64,000 nucleotides of DNA from positions 372,001 through 436,000 of the forward strand of contig NW_027096015.1 of the NCBI RefSeq assembly GCF_040115645.1, written 5' to 3'. This stretch comes from Euwallacea fornicatus. Its lineage: Eukaryota; Arthropoda; Insecta; Coleoptera; Curculionidae. This document shows positions 54,901 through 64,000 of this stretch, piece by piece. Position numbers and translations under genes: made by a program. Numbering within the stretch: position 1 is the first letter of the stretch; the number at the start of each line of letters is the position of its first letter. The notes below the pieces were generated by a model. That model ran no database searches. It was not told where the DNA came from and was given only the letters and a program-made list of their open reading frames with translations.

Positions 54901-57280
54901 TTGTATCATCTTGAGTTTCCAAGAAAAATAGTACTTTATGAGCTCAAACATTCAGTTTTTGTGATTTTTCACACTTTGAAGCTCGATAACTTCGGCAATT
55001 AAATTCCAAATTTCTTAAACAAAGACTCAAATGAACCATCTCGACGAGATCTTTAACATGACGTAACACATCATGATTGTATCATCTTGAGTTTCCACGA
55101 AAAATAGTACTTTATGAGCTCAAACATACAGTTTTTGTGATTATTCACACTTTGAAGCTCGATAACTTCGGCAAATAAATTCCAAATTTCTTAAACAAAG
55201 ACTCAAATTAACCATCTCGACGAGATCTTTAACATTACGTAACACATCATGATTGTATCATCTTGAGATTCCAAGAAAAATAGTACCTTATGAGCTCAAA
55301 CATACAGTTTTTGTGATTATTCACACTTTGAAGCTCGATAACTTCGGCAAATAAATTCCAAATTTCTTAAACAAAGACTCAAATGAACCATCTCGACGAG
55401 ATCTTTAACATGACGTAACACATCATGATTGTATCATCTTGAGTTTCTACGAAAGATAGTACCTTATGAGCTCAAACATACAGTTTTTGTGATTTTTCAC
55501 ACTTTGAAACTCGATAACTTCGGCAATTAAATTCCAAATTTCTTAAACAAAGTCTCAAATGAACCATCTCTACGAGATCTTTAACATGACGTAACACATC
55601 ATGACTGTATCATCTTGAGATTCCAAGAAAAATAGTACTTTATGAGCTGAAACATATAATATTTGTAACTTTTCACATTTTGAAGCTCGATAACTTCGGT
55701 CAATGAGGACCAAATTTCTTAAACGGAGACTCAAATGAACCATCTCGACGAGATCTTTAACATGACGTAACACATCATGATTGTATCATCTTGAGTTTCC
55801 AAGAAAAATAGTACTTTATGAGCACAAACATACAGTTTTTGTGATTATTCACACTTTGAAGCTCGATAACTTCGGCAATTAAATCCAAATTTCTTAAACA
55901 AAGACTCAAATGAACCATATCTACGAGATCTTTAACATGACGTAACACATCATGACTGTATCATCTTGAGATTCCAAGAAAAATAGTACTTTATGAGCTG
56001 AAACATATAATATTTGTAACTTTTCACATTTTGAAGCTCGATAACTTCGGTCAATGAGGACCAAATTTCTTAAACGGAGACTCAAATGAACCATCTCGAC
56101 GAGATCTTTAACATGACGTAACACATCATGATTGTATCATCTTGAGTTTCCACGAAAAATAGTACTTTATGAGCTCAAACATACAGTTTTTGTGATTATT
56201 CACACTTTGAAGCTCGATAACTTCGGCAAATAAATTCCAAATTTCTTAAACAAAGACTCAAATTAACCATCTCGACGAGATCTTTAACATTACGTAACAC
56301 ATCATGATTGTATCATCTTGAGATTCCAAGAAAAATAGTACTTTATGAGCTCAAACATACAATTTTTGTGACTTTTCACATGTTGAAGCTCGATAACTTC
56401 GGTCAATGAGGACCAAATTTCTTAACCAAAGACTCAAATGAACCATCTCGACGAGGTCTTTAACATGACGTAACACATCATGATTGTATTATCTTGAGTT
56501 TCCACGAAAAATAGTACTTTATGAGCTCAAACATACAATTTTTGTGACTTTTCACATGTTGAAGCTCGATAAGTTCGGTCAATGAGGACCAAATTTCTTA
56601 AACGGAGACTCAAATGAACCATCTCGACGAGATCTTTAACATGACGTAACACATCATGATTGTATCATCTTGAGTTTCCAAGAAAAATAGTACTTTATGA
56701 GCACAAACATACAGTTTTTGTGATTATTCACACTTTGAAGCTCGATAACTTCGGTCAATGAGGACCAAATTTCTTAAACAAACACTCAAATGAACCATCT
56801 CGACGAGATCTTTAACATGACGTAACACATCATGATTGTATCATCTTGAGTTTCCAAGAAAAATAGTACTTTATGAGCACAAACATACAGTTTTTGTGAT
56901 TATTCACACTTTGAAGCTCGATAACTTCGGTCAATGAGGACCAAATTTCTTAAACGGAGACTCAAATGAACCATCTCGACGAGATCTTTAACATGACGTA
57001 ACACATCATGATTGTATCATCTTGAGTTTCCACGAAAAATAGTACTTTATGAGCTCAAACATATAATATTTGTAACTTTTCACATTTTGAAGCTCGATAA
57101 CTTCGTTCAATGAGGACCACATTTCTTAAACAAAGACTCAAATGAACCATCTCGACGAGATCTTTAACATGACGTAACACATCATGATTGTATCATCTTG
57201 AGTTTCTACAACAAATAGTACTCTATGCTCAAACATAAAATTTTTGTGACTTTTCACATTTTGAAGCTCGATAACTTCGG
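51315..57280 (+). repeat. Left copy of a roughly 6 kb duplication in family B
   Basis: This segment corresponds to 57818-63255. The offset is 6,503 bp on the left (catagttttt deletion variant at 52137/58640) and becomes 6,327, then 6,151 (gagattccac 54385/60536), then 5,975 bp on the right (ctacaacaaa 57206/63181; ggtctttaac 56455/62430). Each step is exactly 176 bp, so this copy has three extra monomers relative to the right copy. Confidence 0.9.
57089..57262 (+). repeat. Most diverged family B monomer (174 bp)
   Basis: Carries cttcgttcaatgaggaccac in the head, ttctacaacaaatagtactc in place of the conserved gaaaaatagtac stretch, and a two-base-shorter tctatgctcaaacataaaat tail. An apparently identical copy lies at 63064-63237, as expected from the 5,975 bp offset. 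It is the only unit type I saw in which the 122-139 conserved stretch is broken in several places. Confidence 0.85.
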
Positions 57281-57817
57281 CAAATAAATTCCAAATTTCT
57301 TAAACAAAGACTCAAATTAACCATCTCGACGAGATCTTTAACATTACGTAACACATCATGATTGTATCATCTTGAGATTCCAAGAAAAATAGTACTTTAT
57401 GAGCTCAAACATACAATTTTTGTGACTTTTCACATGTTGAAGCTCGATAACTTCGGTCAATGAGGACCAAATTTCTTAAACGGAGACTCAAATGAACCAT
57501 CTCGACGAGATCTTTAACATGACGTAACACATCATGATTGTATCATCTTGAGTTTCCAAGAAAAATAGTACTTTATGAGCTGAAACATATAATATTTGTA
57601 ACTTTTCACATTTTGAAGCTCGATAACTTCGGTCAATGAGGACCAAATTTCTTAAACGGAGACTCAAATGAACCATCTCGACGAGATCTTTAACATGACG
57701 TAACACATCATGATTGTATCATCTTGAGTTTCCAAGAAAAATAGTACTTTATGAGCACAAACATACAGTTTTTGTGATTATTCACACTTTGAAGCTCGAT
57801 AACTTCGGCAATTAAAT

Positions 57818-60800
57818 CCAAATTTCTTAAACAAAGTCTCAAATGAACCATCTCTACGAGATCTTTAACATGACGTAACACATCATGACTGTATCATCTT
57901 GAGATTCCAAGAAAAATAGTACTTTATGAGCTGAAACATATAATATTTGTAACTTTTCACATTTTGAAGCTCGATAACTTCGGTCAATGAGGACCAAATT
58001 TCTTAAACGGAGACTCAAATGAACCATCTCGACGAGATCTTTAACATGACGTAACACATCATGATTGTATCATCTTGAGTTTCCAAGAAAAATAGTACTT
58101 TATGAGCACAAACATACAGTTTTTGTGATTATTCACACTTTGAAGCTCGATAACTTCGGCAATTAAATCCAAATTTCTTAAACAAAGACTCAAATGAACC
58201 ATATCTACGAGATCTTTAACATGACGTAACACATCATGACTGTATCATCTTGAGATTCCAAGAAAAATAGTACTTTATGAGCTGAAACATATAATATTTG
58301 TAACTTTTCACATTTTGAAGCTCGATAACTTCGGTCAATGAGGACCAAATTTCTTAAACGGAGACTCAAATGAACCATCTCGACGAGATCTTTAACATGA
58401 CGTAACACATCATGATTGTATTATCTTCAGTTTCCACGAAAAATAGTACTTTATGAGCTCAAACATTCAGTTTTTGTGATTATTCACACTTTGAAGCTTG
58501 ATAACTTCGGCAATTAAATTCCAAATTTCTTAAACAAAGACTCAAATGAACCATCTCGACGAGATCTTTAACATTACGTAACACATCATGATTGTATCAT
58601 CTTGAGATTCCAAGAAAAATAGTACCTTATGAGCTCAAACATAGTTTTTGTGATTTTTCACACTTTGAAGCTCGATAACTTCGGCAATTAAATCCAAATT
58701 TCTTAAACAAAGACTCAAATGAACCATATCTACGAGATCTTTAACATGACGTAACACATCATGACTGTATCATCTTGAGATTCCAAGAAAAATAGTACTT
58801 TATGAGCTGAAACATATAATATTTGTAACTTTTCACATTTTGAAGCTCGATAACTTCGGTCAATGAGGACCAAATTTCTTAAACGGAGACTCAAATGAAC
58901 CATCTCGACGAGATCTTTAACATGACGTAACACATCATGATTGTATCATCTTGAGTTTCCACGAAAAATAGTACTTTATGAGCTCAAACATACAGTTTTT
59001 GTGATTATTCACACTTTGAAGCTCGATAACTTCGGCAAATAAATTCCAAATTTCTTAAACAAAGACTCAAATTAACCATCTCGACGAGATCTTTAACATT
59101 ACGTAACACATCATGATTGTATCATCTTGAGATTCCAAGAAAAATAGTACTTTATGAGCTCAAACATACAATTTTTGTGACTTTTCACATGTTGAAGCTC
59201 GATAACTTCGGTCAATGAGGACCAAATTTCTTAAACGGAGACTCAAATGAACCATCTCGACGAGATCTTTAACATGACGTAACACATCATGATTGTATCA
59301 TCTTGAGTTTCCAAGAAAAATAGTACTTTATGAGCACAAACATACAGTTTTTGTGATTATTCACACTTTGAAGCTCGATAACTTCGGCAATTAAATCCAA
59401 ATTTCTTAAACAAAGACTCAAATGAACCATCTCTACGAGATCTTTAACATGACGTAACACATCATGACTGTATCATCTTGAGATTCCATGAAAAATAGTA
59501 CTTTATGAGCTGAAACATATAATATTTGTAACTTTTCACATTTTGAAGCTCGATAACTTCGGTCAATGAGGACCAAATTACTTAAACGGAGACTCAAATG
59601 AACCATCTCGACGAGATCTTTAACATGACGTAACACATCATGATTGTATCATCTTGAGTTTCCAAGAAAAATAGTACTTTATGAGCACAAACATACAGTT
59701 TTTGTGATTTTTCACACTTTGAAGCTCGATAACTTCGGCAATTAAATTCCAAATTTCTTAAACAAAGACTCAAATGAACCATCTCGACGAGATCTTTAAC
59801 ATGACGTAACACATCATGATTGTATCATCTTGAGTTTCCACGAAAGATAGTACCTTATGAGCTCAAACATACAGTTTTTGTGATTTTTCACACTTTGAAG
59901 CTCGATAACTTCGGCAATTAAATTCCAAATTTCTTAAACAAAGTCTCAAATGAACCATCTCTACGAGATCTTTAACATTACGTAACACATCATGATTGTA
60001 TCATCTTGAGTTTCCACGAAAAATAGTACTTTATGAGCTCAAACATTCAGTTTTTGTGATTATTCACATTTTGAAGCTCGATAACTTCGGCAAATAAATT
60101 CCAAATTTCTTAAACAAAGACTCAAATGAACCATCTCGACGAGATCTTTAACATGACGTAACACATCATGATTGTATTATCTTGAGTTTCCACGAAAAAT
60201 AGTACTTTATGAGCTCAAACATACAATTTTTGTGACTTTTCACATGTTGAAGCTCGATAACTTCGGTCAATGAGGACCAAATTTCTTAACCAAAGACTCA
60301 AATGAACCATCTCGACGAGATCTTTAACATGACGTAACACATCATGATTGTATCATCTTGAGTTTCCAAGAAAAATAGTACTTTATGAGCACAAACATAC
60401 AGTTTTTGTGATTTTTCACACTTTGAAGCTCGATAACTTCGGCAATTAAATTCCAAATTTCTTAAACAAAGACTCAAATGAACCATCTCGACGAGATCTT
60501 TAACATGACGTAACACATCATGATTGTATCATCTTGAGATTCCACGAAAAATAGTACTTTATGAGCTCAAACATACAGTTTTTGTGATTATTCACACTTT
60601 GAAGCTCGATAACTTCGGCAAATAAATTCCAAATTTCTTAAACAAAGACTCAAATTAACCATCTCGACGAGATCTTTAACATTACGTAACACATCATGAT
60701 TGTATCATCTTGAGTTTCCACGAAAAATAGTACTTTATGAGCTCAAACATTCAGTTTTTGTGATTATTCACATTTTGAAGCTCGATAACTTCGGCAAATA

Positions 60801-63255
60801 AATTCCAAATTTCTTAAACAAAGACTCAAATGAACCATCTCGACGAGATCTTTAACATGACGTAACACATCATGATTGTATCATCTTGAGTTTCCACGAA
60901 AGATAGTACCTTATGAGCTCAAACATACAGTTTTTGTGATTTTTCACACTTTGAAGCTCGATAACTTCGGCAATTAAATTCCAAATTTCTTAAACAAAGT
61001 CTCAAATGAACCATCTCTACGAGATCTTTAACATGACGTAACACATCATGATTGTATCATCTTGAGTTTCCAAGAAAAATAGTACTTTATGAGCTCAAAC
61101 ATTCAGTTTTTGTGATTTTTCACACTTTGAAGCTCGATAACTTCGGCAATTAAATTCCAAATTTCTTAAACAAAGACTCAAATGAACCATCTCGACGAGA
61201 TCTTTAACATGACGTAACACATCATGATTGTATCATCTTGAGTTTCCACGAAAAATAGTACTTTATGAGCTCAAACATACAGTTTTTGTGATTATTCACA
61301 CTTTGAAGCTCGATAACTTCGGCAAATAAATTCCAAATTTCTTAAACAAAGACTCAAATGAACCATCTCGACGAGATCTTTAACATGACGTAACACATCA
61401 TGATTGTATCATCTTGAGTTTCTACGAAAGATAGTACCTTATGAGCTCAAACATACAGTTTTTGTGATTTTTCACACTTTGAAACTCGATAACTTCGGCA
61501 ATTAAATTCCAAATTTCTTAAACAAAGTCTCAAATGAACCATCTCTACGAGATCTTTAACATGACGTAACACATCATGACTGTATCATCTTGAGATTCCA
61601 AGAAAAATAGTACTTTATGAGCTGAAACATATAATATTTGTAACTTTTCACATTTTGAAGCTCGATAACTTCGGTCAATGAGGACCAAATTTCTTAAACG
61701 GAGACTCAAATGAACCATCTCGACGAGATCTTTAACATGACGTAACACATCATGATTGTATCATCTTGAGTTTCCAAGAAAAATAGTACTTTATGAGCAC
61801 AAACATACAGTTTTTGTGATTATTCACACTTTGAAGCTCGATAACTTCGGCAATTAAATCCAAATTTCTTAAACAAAGACTCAAATGAACCATATCTACG
61901 AGATCTTTAACATGACGTAACACATCATGACTGTATCATCTTGAGATTCCAAGAAAAATAGTACTTTATGAGCTGAAACATATAATATTTGTAACTTTTC
62001 ACATTTTGAAGCTCGATAACTTCGGTCAATGAGGACCAAATTTCTTAAACGGAGACTCAAATGAACCATCTCGACGAGATCTTTAACATGACGTAACACA
62101 TCATGATTGTATCATCTTGAGTTTCCACGAAAAATAGTACTTTATGAGCTCAAACATACAGTTTTTGTGATTATTCACACTTTGAAGCTCGATAACTTCG
62201 GCAAATAAATTCCAAATTTCTTAAACAAAGACTCAAATTAACCATCTCGACGAGATCTTTAACATTACGTAACACATCATGATTGTATCATCTTGAGATT
62301 CCAAGAAAAATAGTACTTTATGAGCTCAAACATACAATTTTTGTGACTTTTCACATGTTGAAGCTCGATAACTTCGGTCAATGAGGACCAAATTTCTTAA
62401 CCAAAGACTCAAATGAACCATCTCGACGAGGTCTTTAACATGACGTAACACATCATGATTGTATTATCTTGAGTTTCCACGAAAAATAGTACTTTATGAG
62501 CTCAAACATACAATTTTTGTGACTTTTCACATGTTGAAGCTCGATAAGTTCGGTCAATGAGGACCAAATTTCTTAAACGGAGACTCAAATGAACCATCTC
62601 GACGAGATCTTTAACATGACGTAACACATCATGATTGTATCATCTTGAGTTTCCAAGAAAAATAGTACTTTATGAGCACAAACATACAGTTTTTGTGATT
62701 ATTCACACTTTGAAGCTCGATAACTTCGGTCAATGAGGACCAAATTTCTTAAACAAACACTCAAATGAACCATCTCGACGAGATCTTTAACATGACGTAA
62801 CACATCATGATTGTATCATCTTGAGTTTCCAAGAAAAATAGTACTTTATGAGCACAAACATACAGTTTTTGTGATTATTCACACTTTGAAGCTCGATAAC
62901 TTCGGTCAATGAGGACCAAATTTCTTAAACGGAGACTCAAATGAACCATCTCGACGAGATCTTTAACATGACGTAACACATCATGATTGTATCATCTTGA
63001 GTTTCCACGAAAAATAGTACTTTATGAGCTCAAACATATAATATTTGTAACTTTTCACATTTTGAAGCTCGATAACTTCGTTCAATGAGGACCACATTTC
63101 TTAAACAAAGACTCAAATGAACCATCTCGACGAGATCTTTAACATGACGTAACACATCATGATTGTATCATCTTGAGTTTCTACAACAAATAGTACTCTA
63201 TGCTCAAACATAAAATTTTTGTGACTTTTCACATTTTGAAGCTCGATAACTTCGG
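57818..63255 (+). repeat. Right copy of the roughly 6 kb duplication
   Basis: Partner of 51315-57280, shorter by three single monomers. The boundaries where monomers are missing fall at about 60.37, 60.5 and 61.33 kb. It has private substitutions such as caaattacttaaac at about 59578. The match ends where the left copy has cggcaaataaa and this copy has cggtcaatgagg. Confidence 0.88.
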
Positions 63256-64000
63256 TCAATGAGGACCAAATTTCTTAAACGGAGACTCAAATGAACCATC
63301 TCGACGAGATCTTTAACATGACGTAACACATCATGATTGTATCATCTTGAGTTTCCACGAAAAATAGTACTTTATGAGCTCAAACATTCAGTTTTTGTGA
63401 TTTTTCACACTTTGAAGCTCGATAACTTCGGCAAATAAATTCCAAATTTCTTAAACAAAGACTCAAATTAACCATCTCGACGAGATCTTTAACATTACGT
63501 AACACATCATGATTGTATCATCTTGAGTTTCCACGAAAAATAGTACTTTATGAGCTCAAACATTCAGTTTTTGTGATTTTTCACACTTTGAAGCTCGATA
63601 ACTTCGGCAAATAAATTCCAAATTTCTTAAACAAAGACTCAAATTAACCATCTCGACGAGATCTTTAACATTACGTAACACATCATGATTGTATCATCTT
63701 GAGTTTCCACGAAAAATAGTACTTTATGAGCTCAAACATTCAGTTTTTGTGATATTTCACATTTTGAAGCTCGATAACTTCGGCAAATAAATTCCAAATT
63801 TCTTAAACAAAGACTCAAATCAACCATCTCGACGAGATCTTTAACATGACGTAACACATCATGATTGTATTATCTTGAGTTTCCACGAAAAATAGTACTT
63901 TATGAGCTCAAACATACAATTTTTGTGACTTTTCACATGTTGAAGCTCGATAACTTCGGTCAATGAGGACCAAATTTCTTAACCAAAGACTCAAATGAAC
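63256..64000 (+). repeat. Terminal family B units, truncated by the window
   Basis: Two near-identical units with the ttcagtttttgtgattttt tail and caaataaattcc head (starting at about 63417 and 63593) are followed by a unit with the private gatatttcac tail and caaatcaacc. A subtype B3 head cut at 64000 closes the window. The array continues beyond the window. Confidence 0.85.

Larger units (their letters stand above)
1..64000 (+). repeat. Continuous satellite DNA array, 175-176 bp monomer
   Basis: The landmark gaagctcgataac recurs at intervals of 174-176 bp from base 10 to the right edge, always on the plus strand, for example at 10, 185, 360, 536, 712, 887, 1062 and 1238. About 364 units fit. 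Every block I read is a recognisable monomer; there is no inserted transposon, inverted segment, single-copy spacer, rRNA, tRNA or gene. Base composition is AT-rich, about 33% GC by hand count on two units. Open frames on the minus strand stay at or below 72 codons. They recur because the repeat recurs, and since 176 is not a multiple of three they shift frame from unit to unit. The unit length equals roughly one nucleosome plus linker, the class to which many centromeric satellites belong. A centromeric or pericentromeric location is inferred. Both array ends lie outside the window. Confidence 0.98.
25917..64000 (+). repeat. Satellite family B (about 217 monomers)
   Basis: Units carry the family B signatures aattaaattccaaatttc, gactcaaatgaaccatctcg, gatctttaacatgacgtaac, gattgtatcatcttgag and the tail atgagctcaaacatacag. 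They align gap-free with family A for the first 139 or so positions and differ at roughly 35 sites plus one tail indel over the full unit (hand count). Four tail types are common: tacagttttt, ttcagttttt, tataatatttgtaac and tacaatttttgtgac. Three head types are common: cggcaattaaattcc, cggcaaataaattcc and cggtcaatgaggacc. Single-base length variants also occur, such as aaatccaaat for aaattccaaat. The right end is truncated by the window. Confidence 0.95.

Noticed and set aside
1..64000. CRISPR array, because of regular direct repeats
   Set aside because: The whole 175-176 bp unit is repeated; there are no short repeats separated by unique spacers and no cas genes.
1..64000. Long terminal repeat retrotransposon or other mobile element
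   Set aside because: No target-site duplications, LTR ends, tRNA primer-binding site, reverse transcriptase or transposase frame; every block is satellite.
1..64000. Naming the array as a known species-specific centromere satellite
   Set aside because: The length class fits several plant and animal satellites, but I do not recognise the sequence with confidence. A similarity search of one A and one B unit against satellite databases would decide.

Overview
The whole 64 kb window is one uninterrupted tandem satellite DNA array. The unit is 175-176 bp, about 33% GC by hand count on two representative units, and every copy lies in the same orientation. I find no protein-coding gene, RNA gene, transposon, CRISPR array or single-copy DNA. 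By length there are about 364 monomers. No array of this kind is known from a bacterial genome. The unit length falls in the nucleosome-scale class typical of eukaryotic (peri)centromeric satellites, so the likely source is a nuclear chromosome. A plant is plausible but I cannot name the species or the satellite from sequence alone.

Layout. Positions 1 to about 25,916 hold family A (units of 175 or 176 bp). From about 25,917 to the end lies family B (mostly 176 bp). The two families are about 80% identical by my hand alignment. They align without gaps from the unit start through about position 139, and the single length difference is in the tail. The switch happens inside one monomer, within a 25 bp tract common to both families, with no loss of repeat phase. 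Both window edges cut through the array.

Higher-order structure. Family A starts with a 702 bp four-monomer higher-order repeat (536-3167). It also contains a 4,738 bp (27-monomer) tandem duplication covering 8157-17821 and an 875 bp five-monomer repeat at 20706-22230. Family B is a mosaic of re-used blocks. It has a 350 bp dimer (27901-28601), segments repeated at distances of 2,989, 3,514, 3,689 and 6,152 bp (about 29-39.8 kb), a 1,585 bp nine-monomer repeat (39.8-42.5 kb), a 704 bp tetramer (47.07-48.41 kb), a 4,219 bp offset repeat, and a large duplication of about 6 kb (51.3-57.3 kb copied at 57.8-63.3 kb). The two copies of that last duplication differ by three single-monomer gains or losses.

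Function. There are no genes to act together. The features of interest are the array architecture, four stretches per monomer that are conserved between the families, short perfect dyads in each monomer that are kept in some subtypes and broken in others, and the A/B fusion point. A centromeric or pericentromeric role is inferred from unit length, homogeneity and higher-order structure; the sequence does not prove it.
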